Notes: generated from the letters alone by a model not told the origin. 6,002 nt of DNA from Candidatus Aegiribacteria sp. (GCA_030638185.1 DAOWFD010000115.1:1-6002), one strand, 5' to 3'. Numbered from the stretch's first letter, positions 1 through 6,002 are shown. Program-made: numbers and translations.

Positions 1-421
1 GAAGAACGAAATCAACTGCCAGGGCGGCGCTTCCGCTGCCCGTTACGAAAAAAGGTTCAGGGAGGTTGCACTCATCGATAAAGCGGCTGAAGCCGTAGAT
101 GTCGGTATTGTAACCCGAAATATGTCCATTGACTGTTTTCATTGTGTTGATCACCCGCAGATCTCTGGCATGGCCCTCCAGTTCATTACACATGCCGGCA
201 GCCATATCCTTGTAGGGATATGTGACATTCAGGCCGGTAATACCGCTGCACAGCAGCTCTGAAACCGTTTCTCTGAATCTGTCCGGAAAAACAGGATAAG
301 CGACATAATCACCGCTGAGGTCGCTTGATCTGAAGAATTCCTCATAAACCAGAGGAGATAACGAAAACAGAAGCGGCCATCCTATCAGACCGAATCTGAA
401 ACTGTGCTCGGGTTTAACCAT
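1..421 (-). CDS. aroE: Shikimate dehydrogenase, N-terminal part (gene runs off the window edge)
   Basis: Likely catalyses NADPH-dependent reduction of 3-dehydroshikimate to shikimate in the cytoplasmic shikimate pathway to aromatic amino acids. About 140 codons are present without a stop; the C-terminal half of a family usually near 270-290 residues lies outside the window. Translation shows the family motifs in order: a substrate loop FSLSP at residues 19-23 (Ser20 and Ser22 match the two shikimate-binding serines), GLNVTYPYK at 63-71 with catalytic Lys71, INT at 91-93, and GYNTD at 103-107 with catalytic Asp107. The start of the NADP Rossmann loop, GSGSA, is at 128-132. Two residues differ from the usual pattern: Phe19 replaces the common His of the HSxSP loop, and GSGSA replaces GAGGA. 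The ATG overlaps the upstream radical SAM gene by 8 bases, so the two are probably co-transcribed and translationally coupled. A quinate/shikimate dehydrogenase paralogue cannot be excluded. Confidence 0.9.
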   Translation of the reverse strand, partial: MVKPEHSFRFGLIGWPLLFSLSPLVYEEFFRSSDLSGDYVAYPVFPDRFRETVSELLCSGITGLNVTYPYKDMAAGMCNELEGHARDLRVINTMKTVNGHISGYNTDIYGFSRFIDECNLPEPFFVTGSGSAALAVDFVL

Positions 422-1661
422 GTCTCAATCTCCGTACCCTCTGATACAGCCTGTAAAGCCAGTCCCCGGGACCTCGTGATCTGTAGAAAACAGGTTCGAA
501 AAAAGTACAGTCTTCGTCCACAATACCTTTTCTTTTCATATATCCTGCAAGTGGAGAGTGGGCATACACCCTTATCGTGTCGATATTTATAAATGTCGAT
601 TTCCAACCGAGGGTAAATCTGACTCTGAACATGAACCATATTTTTCTGAGAAAAGCCCAGAACCCTTCACCGGGATTGCCATTGAAAAAGTTAATCTCCA
701 CCTGAAGCCCGGCCCTCCGTGCGGATGTGACAGCCGGCAGGAGATCCGCGGCTTTTCCCCTCTTGGCAAGCTTTTTCAAGCCCTTATCGGTAATAGCGTC
801 GGGAGAGAAATCCACCTTGATAGCGCCGGCAGCCTTCATTCTCTCAAGCTGAGGTGGGGTTACATTCTGATCAAGCCAGGCGCTCCAGGTTATTCCGCAA
901 TCAGATTCCTCAAGGGCTGAAAGCAGTTCTTCGAAGTAATCCTCAGGAGCGTTGAAAATCGAATCAACGAATTGGAATTGTGAAACTCCCAGATGCTCAA
1001 GTTCCCTGATATCCCTGATAACCTTGTCTACAGACCTCCCTCTGAAACTGGATCCGCTTAAATAGCTGTACGTACAGTAACTGCAGTTGAATGCGCAGCC
1101 CCTTCTGCTCTGTACACCTATCGAGTCAGGGACGGTATAGCGGGAAATATCAATGAACCTGTAGTCCGGAGATGACAGGCTGTTGAGGTCTGCCTGTTTC
1201 CAGGGCAGCATCCTCCCCCCCCTCCATCCTTCTATTGTGGTGCCTTTCTCAAGGTGATCGATCAATTCAGGGAATACAACCTCTCCATCCCCGGGAATTC
1301 CGTAATCGATCCTGGGAAACCGCTCCAGGATAATTTCCGGATAGATGGAGAATCCTGTACCTCCTACTATTACGGTTCCTTCCCATGATTCCAGTACATC
1401 CATCATGTCAGAAAAAGGCTTAATGTAGGAGTAGGTAATTGGATACGAGCTGTTATCGATATTTCTGAGAGAGACAGCAATGACTTCAGGGCTGAATGAT
1501 TCTATTGCGTTTCTGAGCGGCGCCCTGTAGTTATTGTTAAGGCTTAGATCCAGACCCTTCAGTTCGTGACGTGAAAGCTGTCCTGCGATGAAAGCAAGCC
1601 CGACAGGATAGATCGGAGCCTCTGAACGACCTGTGGGTGACTGGACCAGGAGAATTTTCAA
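414..1661 (-). CDS. Radical SAM protein with N-terminal B12-binding-like domain, function unknown
   Basis: Cytoplasmic 415-residue enzyme of the B12-binding/radical SAM class. Residues 1-140 resemble the cobalamin-binding Rossmann domain: an opening strand MKILLVQSP, a GGTG loop at 100-103 and GDGE at 124-127. The base-off DxHxxG motif is absent; the corresponding stretch reads DLSLN at 38-42, so B12 may bind base-on or not at all. The radical SAM core starts near 180, with the cluster motif CxxxCxxC at Cys189, Cys193 and Cys196. It continues through FVDSIFN (231-237), a KVDFSPD strand (282-288) and GNPGE (328-332), features of this superfamily's barrel. The C-terminal ~60 residues are basic and end in an Arg-rich tail. 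The substrate cannot be read from sequence; methyltransferases, ring-forming and other rearranging enzymes share this layout. It is first in a unit with aroE downstream, with an 8-base overlap. It has a TTG start, chosen because of the ribosome binding site and the typical N-terminal strand. An 8-base G run occurs in the coding strand near residues 147-149. Confidence 0.85.
   Translation of the reverse strand: MKILLVQSPTGRSEAPIYPVGLAFIAGQLSRHELKGLDLSLNNNYRAPLRNAIESFSPEVIAVSLRNIDNSSYPITYSYIKPFSDMMDVLESWEGTVIVGGTGFSIYPEIILERFPRIDYGIPGDGEVVFPELIDHLEKGTTIEGWRGGRMLPWKQADLNSLSSPDYRFIDISRYTVPDSIGVQSRRGCAFNCSYCTYSYLSGSSFRGRSVDKVIRDIRELEHLGVSQFQFVDSIFNAPEDYFEELLSALEESDCGITWSAWLDQNVTPPQLERMKAAGAIKVDFSPDAITDKGLKKLAKRGKAADLLPAVTSARRAGLQVEINFFNGNPGEGFWAFLRKIWFMFRVRFTLGWKSTFINIDTIRVYAHSPLAGYMKRKGIVDEDCTFFEPVFYRSRGPGDWLYRLYQRVRRLRHG
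430..433 (-). promoter_or_regulatory. Ribosome binding site of the aroE gene
   Basis: Read on the minus strand, GGAG lies 8 bases before the ATG at 421-419, inside the end of the upstream radical SAM gene. It supports this ATG as the start although it overlaps the previous reading frame. The first family motif, the glycine strand and FSLSP loop, begins about ten residues later, which also fits this start. Confidence 0.6.
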
Positions 1662-1668
1662 AGTAGAG

Positions 1669-1674
1669 CCCTCT
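1669..1674 (-). promoter_or_regulatory. Ribosome binding site that fixes a TTG start for the radical SAM gene
   Basis: On the minus strand AGAGGG stands 7 bases before TTG at 1661-1659. No in-frame ATG or GTG is near. The ATG at 1680-1678 on the same strand is 19 bases upstream, in another frame. Together with the MKILLVQSP opening strand this supports TTG initiation. Confidence 0.65.
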
Positions 1675-1678
1675 TTTC

Positions 1679-1705
1679 ATTCTAACGTTAGAGAGTATTT
1701 TTCAA
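1679..1705 (-). promoter_or_regulatory. Possible promoter of the radical SAM-aroE unit
   Basis: On the minus strand TTGAAA (1705-1700) and TAGAAT (1684-1679) each differ by one base from the sigma-70 -35 and -10 consensus. The spacer is only 15 bases, which is short. The predicted transcript would begin near 1672, within the ribosome binding site, so the leader would be almost absent. The match may be fortuitous. Confidence 0.25.
1681..1692. promoter_or_regulatory. Perfect 12-bp palindrome, candidate operator in the divergent gap
   Basis: TCTAACGTTAGA is its own reverse complement, with no mismatch and no spacer. It sits in the 49-base gap between the two divergent units and overlaps four bases of the possible minus-strand -10 box. 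This is the position expected for a dimeric repressor site that could affect both units. No known regulator consensus was recognised. Confidence 0.35.
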
Positions 1706-1706
1706 G

Positions 1707-1712
1707 TATAAT
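1707..1712 (+). promoter_or_regulatory. TATAAT hexamer, possible -10 box of the CAP/HD-GYP operon
   Basis: This is a perfect -10 consensus, but no convincing -35 box lies 16-18 bases upstream and there is no extended -10 TG. It overlaps the ATG at 1711. If used, transcription would begin about 1720, exactly at the second in-frame ATG, giving a leaderless message. Chance is possible, since the hexamer partly follows from the AT-rich local sequence. Confidence 0.25.
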
Positions 1713-2742
1713 GAAATCCATGAGAACCTGTTTCTATACAGCAGCTGTGATATCCATATGCGCCTGCCCCCGGAGGGCGGATGCGAATGTGCCGCCTCAG
1801 CGTATTCCGCAGTTGGACAGCGTTGCTTCTGATATATCATCAATGGGGTATATTCCTTCAGGTGGAGAAATGCCCATACTGGCGGCTTCAAACAACTGGT
1901 TCGGTCTTCTTTCAGGCGTGAGGTTGCTGCCGGGGGATAGCGATATACTGAATTCAATTCTTGCGGATACTACGGGAAAATGGAGATATTTCGGTTCTGC
2001 CCCCTGGACTCCCGGAGGCGATATTGTCCTTGTTACCGCTCCTCCGCCAGAATGTCTCCCTTATAATCTGGAACCCGCAGTCGCAGCCGGTTCTGAAACG
2101 TTCTTCTACCTTGAAGGGTACGAATTGCTGAATGAACCTCAAACAGCCGTAGGTATGCCGAATCTGGAAGTTCTTGAGATCAACCCTGATGGGGCGGGCA
2201 GGTTTACGTTCAGTACTCCTTTGAAGGGCGTCTACTGGGTAGAGGTAATGCAGCAGACCTCGTCGGGGCCGTCTATTGTACTGCTCTTTCCTGTTATTGC
2301 AGGGGGAACCGCTGCAGATGTCTTCAGGGGAACCATTGTAATTCCTGTTTCCGAAGTCGTCAGCCCCTCGGAGATACTTCATGAATTGAACAATATCAGG
2401 CGGAGCAGGGGAATACCGATCCTTAAGCCCAGTGAAACTCTTGACAGTCTGGCTTCGATAAGAGCCGGAAATCTAGCTTTTTCCGGTTCATTCTCGCATT
2501 TCGGCCGAGTCAGCCTGCCCGAAATCCTCCCGGAAGGCATATCAGTGTACGGTGAGAATATCGGAAGAGGAAGAGGATACCAGGAGGCGTGGTCCATGAT
2601 CCTCATCAGTCCGTTCCATCTTCAGACCTGCATGTCTGAAACCTATACCCATGCGGGAATATCCGGAGCGGTGGATTCCTCCGAGTATGAATGGCAGCTG
2701 GTTCTGGTCCAGGTTTTCGCATCAGGAGTGGATGAAGAATGA
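1711..2742 (+). CDS. Exported CAP/SCP-domain (YkwD-like) protein with an unassigned N-terminal domain
   Basis: Protein of 343 residues, probably exported. A short signal sequence (basic start, hydrophobic core at about 8-18) is followed by either signal peptidase I cleavage after ADA (23-25) or a poor lipobox, ICAC, ending at Cys19. Residues 26-210 form a domain I cannot name, with a strand-rich stretch (about 165-200) that looks immunoglobulin-like. Residues about 218-338 match the bacterial CAP/SCP domain: LHELNNIRRSRG (223-234), the SH motif with His263, GENI with Glu282, Trp294, SPFH with His303, YTH with Tyr312, and the closing strand. His263, Glu282 and His303 match the usual CAP cavity residues. 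The biochemical role of bacterial CAP proteins is mostly unknown. No good ribosome binding site precedes ATG 1711 or ATG 1720; a GTG at 1633 would add 26 residues but lies inside the opposite gene. The stop overlaps the HD-GYP start as ATGA. Confidence 0.8.
   Translation: MKSMRTCFYTAAVISICACPRRADANVPPQRIPQLDSVASDISSMGYIPSGGEMPILAASNNWFGLLSGVRLLPGDSDILNSILADTTGKWRYFGSAPWTPGGDIVLVTAPPPECLPYNLEPAVAAGSETFFYLEGYELLNEPQTAVGMPNLEVLEINPDGAGRFTFSTPLKGVYWVEVMQQTSSGPSIVLLFPVIAGGTAADVFRGTIVIPVSEVVSPSEILHELNNIRRSRGIPILKPSETLDSLASIRAGNLAFSGSFSHFGRVSLPEILPEGISVYGENIGRGRGYQEAWSMILISPFHLQTCMSETYTHAGISGAVDSSEYEWQLVLVQVFASGVDEE
2724..2728 (+). promoter_or_regulatory. Ribosome binding site of the HD-GYP gene
   Basis: AGGAG lies 10 bases before the ATG at 2739, within the last codons of the CAP gene. 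It fixes the start that forms the 4-base ATGA overlap and supports coupled translation of the two genes. Confidence 0.6.
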
Positions 2743-4367
2743 TAGTTCAGATAGCAGATATTATCGGCAATAGCGGTCTTGAAGCTGTAGATGGAACAGG
2801 CCTGGACTCCCTGATACTCCTTACAATACTGGCTATTGGAAGCGCGCTGACAGGCGGTCTGCCGATGCTTTCATCACCTATATTCGAGTTCTCCCTGAAC
2901 AGAGTTTTCATTTTGTCTCTTTTCTTTCTCCACCCACAGGACCCAACCGTTTACTTTGCCCTTGCATCAATTCTGGCAGGCGCCATTCTTCGAAGAACCG
3001 CTTCAGGCAGAGAATTCTGGCGGTACGTCACAGCTGGCATTACCATGGTTGCGCTGCTTAAATACGGTCCGGCTATATATCAGAAGCTTCAGCCGGGAGT
3101 ACCGGAACAGATAGCGATTATCACAGTTCTGCCGATTCTGATTCTCATCGAGATCATCATCAGCATCGCATTCACGGGAAAGGGTTCATATACCAGCAGA
3201 TTGTCGGGAAGAATAATGATTTCGTATATCGCCGCACTCCCCCTCTCAATCATGACTGTTATCATGGTGATCCATGAAGGCATACTCGGAGTAACGCTGT
3301 CATTTGCAGGATTGACCGGTTTCTCGTTCATCGGAAGGTCTATTAACAGGAAACATCAATGGAATACACAGAGAATAAGGGAGATAAGCCGTCAGGACAG
3401 AATGGCCGCTCGCCTGATGGGATCTTCTTCATACGAGGAATTTCTCGGCATACTTCAGAATAACCTCTTCGAGCATTCCGGCAGCAGCGTCCGTGCTCTC
3501 ACAAGATCTTCCGGATCTTTCGACTGGGTTATGTGGAGTACCGATGAGCAATTCGGTCTGAAAGAATCCAGTATCAACGGCACCATACCTGCAAAAGGAA
3601 TGTTTACCGGGGATTTCACCGTTAAAGGTATCTCCGGTACAGCCCTGGGTTTATCGGACAGCAGAGACCTGATAATCGTGTTTTCCGGCCCCGAACAGAA
3701 CATTCTCCAGAGGATACCGTCCAGTCTTCTTGAAAACCTTGTTCTTCTGTTGGGTCATACCTGGGAAGCCGTAAGCCATTCCCTGCGAAGCGAAAGGTCA
3801 TTTCTGGCTGCTGCGGTCACTCTTGCAAGGCTGGCTGACTCCAAAGACGACTATACACACGGACATTCACTGAGGGTTGCAGGCCTTTCATGTTCACTCG
3901 GAAGATACCTGCATATTTCTCCTGAGAATATCCAGACATTACGGGTCGCTTCAATACTCCACGACATTGGAAAACTTGCAATACCAGGTGCAATTCTCAC
4001 AAAAAGAGGCCTGCTGACGAAGAAAGAACGGGAGATTGTGGAGGCTCATCCTTTGGAAGGGGCAAAAATTGTCTCAGGATTATCAGGGTACGAAGAGGTG
4101 GCCAGAATCATCAGAAGCCATCATGAGCGGCTTGATGGAACGGGATATCCCGATGGTCTTTGCAAGGGTGATATTCCATTCATGGTAAGAATCGTTGCAG
4201 TAGCAGATACTTTTGACGCAATAACAAGTGACAGATCGTACCGTTCAATATCCGGGTCGGATAACGCCCTTGAAATCATCAGGGAAGAAAAGGGCAGTAA
4301 ATTCGATTCCAGAATCGTTTCCGCTCTTGAAGCGATTCTGTCAGACAAATCAGTGAGCATGGCATGA
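2739..4367 (+). CDS. Membrane-bound HD-GYP cyclic-dinucleotide phosphodiesterase, intact active site
   Basis: Protein of 542 residues. Residues 22-198 hold about seven hydrophobic helices (near 22-43, 54-66, 69-84, 95-113, 123-145, 158-178, 180-198), an integral-membrane sensor of no type I recognise. A helical linker and a weak GAF-like region follow (about 205-350). The HD-GYP domain spans about 360-535. All usual metal ligands are visible: His376 in the YTHGHS motif, His408-Asp409 in LHDIGK, His437 in the HP motif, His461-His462, and Asp490. Lys412 and the signature HHERLDGTGYP (461-471) are intact. Tyr372 stands where three-metal enzymes are reported to carry an extra Glu, so a two-metal site is more likely. 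The family hydrolyses c-di-GMP, and some members 3',3'-cGAMP; sequence alone does not decide. It overlaps the genes on both sides by 4 bases (ATGA), so its output is tied to the CAP protein and the pseudo-HD-GYP protein. Confidence 0.9.
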   Translation: MIVQIADIIGNSGLEAVDGTGLDSLILLTILAIGSALTGGLPMLSSPIFEFSLNRVFILSLFFLHPQDPTVYFALASILAGAILRRTASGREFWRYVTAGITMVALLKYGPAIYQKLQPGVPEQIAIITVLPILILIEIIISIAFTGKGSYTSRLSGRIMISYIAALPLSIMTVIMVIHEGILGVTLSFAGLTGFSFIGRSINRKHQWNTQRIREISRQDRMAARLMGSSSYEEFLGILQNNLFEHSGSSVRALTRSSGSFDWVMWSTDEQFGLKESSINGTIPAKGMFTGDFTVKGISGTALGLSDSRDLIIVFSGPEQNILQRIPSSLLENLVLLLGHTWEAVSHSLRSERSFLAAAVTLARLADSKDDYTHGHSLRVAGLSCSLGRYLHISPENIQTLRVASILHDIGKLAIPGAILTKRGLLTKKEREIVEAHPLEGAKIVSGLSGYEEVARIIRSHHERLDGTGYPDGLCKGDIPFMVRIVAVADTFDAITSDRSYRSISGSDNALEIIREEKGSKFDSRIVSALEAILSDKSVSMA

Positions 4368-5947
4368 CAGCGAACGAACCCGGCAACGGATTGACCCTGT
4401 TCACCGGAGCCGCTTTGCTTCTGCTTATCCTATGGATACCTGTTCTTCACGTATCGCTTCCGGGAGTCAATGAGTACTTCATGCTTTTCTGCATCTGGAT
4501 CGGGCTCATATACACAATAGCTATGCGAAGTCATAGAACAATAGGATATCCGGTAACTCTGTTCCCTGTTTTTCAGGGATACATGGCTCTGACGGGATAC
4601 ACCGTTCTGCAGGAAATTGGTTTCATGTTAGCTGTTTTCTTTGGAATGTTCATCTATACAGTCAGAATAGGGGAAACATACAGAAACTGCTTCCTCCGCT
4701 CAATAAAATTCATGCTTATCTGTCTGATTTCGCTGAGTATCACTACTTTCATCCTTCAGCAGTTCCGTACGAGTATTCTTAAAAGTGATTATCTGACTGC
4801 TGCAGCACTTTCGGGTTCCGTGATAATTGCGGTGTTTCTGAATCACCTCTTTCAGTTCATAATTGAATTCTCAGGGTGGAAAGGCTTGAAAGAAGCTTTC
4901 AGCAACTATGTCAAATCAGCTTTCTATCCAGGACTCTTCATCCTCTTTCTTCTCCCGGTAGCGATACAGATCAAAGTACCTTCATCAAACGTATGGGAAT
5001 GGAATCTGATCGCTGTGCTTATTACAATCCTGATTATTCAGACCGGGCTGTCAATACTTCTTGATAGAGCAAGATGCTCACACTCAAGGACCAGATTTCT
5101 TGAGAACGAGCTGGGCAAGCATTCGGAAATCCTTACCGGCCTGGATTCCCCGATTCAAGCTCTCAGGATCCTTGCTAATTTCCTGTATCATGCCGCTGAA
5201 CCGGAAGCTGTAAGAGTAACCTGGAAGAACATATCAATGACATATCCCACCGGCTTTGAATCCTCCGGCTCCCCCCCTCTATCGCGAAAGGGAGAAGAAG
5301 GCCTCCTTCTCGAGATCTGGCCTTCACCAAGAACGAAACTAGATAGGGAATGTATTGAAATCTTCATACTGCAGACCGAGACAGTACTGAAGAACCTTGA
5401 ACTAAGGATCAGTGTGGTCAAGAGCGGCTGGAAGTGTCTCGAGGCAATGGTATACTCACTGGATATGTCAGACAGCAGACAGGCCGGTTACAGCAGAATC
5501 GTTTCGAGTATCGCAAGGGAAATAGGACGAGAAATGGGGATGACAACCGATGCGCTTGATGATCTTGAAATGTCCGCAATGCTCCATCTGACGGCTGCAA
5601 TTCTGGAAAAGGCCGAGGAGGACTGGCACGAGACTTTTTCCACATCGGATCCCGCACGAAGCCAGTTTCAACTCCCCCCCGAAGTAGTCAAGGGAATAAG
5701 ACATATGACTGAGAACTACGACGGTTCTGGAAAACCGGATAAGCTGAGTGGAAAATCGATCCCCGCCATTTCAAGAATACTATCCATTGCAAGTAATTTC
5801 GCTGCGAATCTATCCAACCAATCGGTTGATAACGCCGTTCTTGAACTTAAGAGGAGAACCGGTCTTATATACGACCCGGATATAGTTGAGATACTTGAGA
5901 AAATATCCCTGCAGCAGGAAAGAATGGTGTTCTCGGATAGTTCGTAA
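4364..5947 (+). CDS. Membrane protein with a degenerate HD-GYP domain (probable pseudoenzyme)
   Basis: Protein of 527 residues with about eight hydrophobic helices (near 10-30, 38-54, 61-80, 85-100, 114-131, 144-167, 186-203, 213-233). A helical linker, a GAF-like region (about 255-350) and a domain (about 355-520) collinear with the upstream HD-GYP protein follow. The fold is still recognisable: LH at 407-408, DGSGKP at 453-458 in place of DGxGYP, and a YDPDIV tail at 503-508. The metal ligands are mostly gone: Tyr376 replaces the first His, Leu409 replaces Asp of the HD pair, Met448-Thr449 replace the HH pair, Ser477 replaces the last Asp, and the loop that carries the HP motif is about 13 residues shorter. 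Hydrolysis is therefore unlikely; a sensory, ligand-binding or partner-regulating role is inferred. The frame is open throughout, so it is not a pseudogene by disruption. The start overlaps the upstream stop as ATGA, with only a weak GTGAG site 6 bases before it. Two 7-base C runs (5271-5277, 5674-5680) occur in frame. Confidence 0.85.
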   Translation: MTANEPGNGLTLFTGAALLLLILWIPVLHVSLPGVNEYFMLFCIWIGLIYTIAMRSHRTIGYPVTLFPVFQGYMALTGYTVLQEIGFMLAVFFGMFIYTVRIGETYRNCFLRSIKFMLICLISLSITTFILQQFRTSILKSDYLTAAALSGSVIIAVFLNHLFQFIIEFSGWKGLKEAFSNYVKSAFYPGLFILFLLPVAIQIKVPSSNVWEWNLIAVLITILIIQTGLSILLDRARCSHSRTRFLENELGKHSEILTGLDSPIQALRILANFLYHAAEPEAVRVTWKNISMTYPTGFESSGSPPLSRKGEEGLLLEIWPSPRTKLDRECIEIFILQTETVLKNLELRISVVKSGWKCLEAMVYSLDMSDSRQAGYSRIVSSIAREIGREMGMTTDALDDLEMSAMLHLTAAILEKAEEDWHETFSTSDPARSQFQLPPEVVKGIRHMTENYDGSGKPDKLSGKSIPAISRILSIASNFAANLSNQSVDNAVLELKRRTGLIYDPDIVEILEKISLQQERMVFSDSS

Positions 5948-6002
5948 GTTCACCTGCTACCAAACAAAATAGACAAAGGTGAGTGCTCGCAGCCGGACAC
6001 AC
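5948..6002. other. Short non-coding tail after the operon, weak inverted repeat only
   Basis: TCACCT (5950-5955) and AGGTGA (5977-5982) could pair as a 6-bp stem around a 21-base loop. No T-run follows, so it is not a convincing intrinsic terminator. No start codon with a ribosome binding site is credible in the remaining bases. Confidence 0.2.

Noticed and set aside
404..920. Plus-strand open frames of 62 and 120 residues opposite the radical SAM gene
   Set aside because: They lie antisense to a well-supported gene, show no domain or motif, and are explained as shadows of its codon pattern.
1633..1710. A GTG at 1633 that would extend the CAP protein by 26 residues at its N-terminus
   Set aside because: It begins inside the coding sequence of the opposite-strand radical SAM gene, has no ribosome binding site, and would bury the signal sequence that starts naturally at ATG 1711 or 1720.
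1688..2606. Three minus-strand open frames opposite the CAP gene (89, 142 and 75 residues)
   Set aside because: They show no recognisable motifs or credible start context and are fully covered by the CAP gene, which has a signal sequence and conserved domain.
5188..5704. Minus-strand open frames of 77-79 residues opposite the pseudo-HD-GYP gene
   Set aside because: They overlap each other in different frames and show no motif; the plus-strand frame aligns with its neighbour over this whole region.
4364..5947. The degenerate HD-GYP gene as a disrupted pseudogene
   Set aside because: The frame is uninterrupted for 527 codons, the start is coupled to the upstream gene, and the C-terminal fold motifs are kept; loss of function is confined to catalytic residues.
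5950..5982. Inverted repeat after the operon as an intrinsic terminator
   Set aside because: The stem is only 6 bp with a 21-base loop, and no T-run follows.
5977..6002. Start of a further plus-strand gene at GTG codons near 5979 or 5983
   Set aside because: No ribosome binding site lies at suitable distance and too few codons remain to judge.

Overview
The window is bacterial, tightly packed protein-coding DNA of roughly balanced base composition. It holds five genes in two divergent transcription units that face away from a 49-base intergenic gap at about 1662-1710. No tRNA, rRNA, CRISPR array, insertion sequence or integrase was seen. Shikimate biosynthesis, HD-GYP signalling proteins and an exported CAP-domain protein indicate a bacterium, probably Gram-negative. 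The gene mix would suit a little-studied lineage, for example an uncultured phylum of the FCB group, but that placement is only an impression from the proteins.

Left unit (minus strand, 1661 down to 1 and beyond the window). The first gene encodes a radical SAM enzyme with an N-terminal B12-binding-like domain; it starts at a TTG codon preceded by a good ribosome binding site. Its stop overlaps by 8 bases the start of a shikimate dehydrogenase gene (aroE), which is cut off by the window edge after about 140 codons. Both of that enzyme's catalytic residues are visible.

Right unit (plus strand, 1711-5947). Three genes are joined by two ATGA start/stop overlaps and are almost certainly one operon: an exported CAP/SCP-domain protein of unknown function, a seven-helix membrane protein with an intact HD-GYP phosphodiesterase domain, and an eight-helix membrane protein ending in a decayed HD-GYP domain. 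The last two share the same order of parts (membrane bundle, helical linker, GAF-like middle, HD-GYP fold). The second copy has lost nearly every metal ligand, so the pair looks like an active enzyme with a pseudoenzyme partner. A plausible reading is a membrane-sensing complex that controls hydrolysis of a cyclic dinucleotide, co-produced with an envelope or secreted CAP protein; that link is inferred from gene order.

The gap between the units carries a perfect 12-bp palindrome and a TATAAT hexamer that overlaps the first possible start codon of the CAP gene. These make it the likely control point for both units. The last 55 bases hold no recognisable gene and only a weak inverted repeat.
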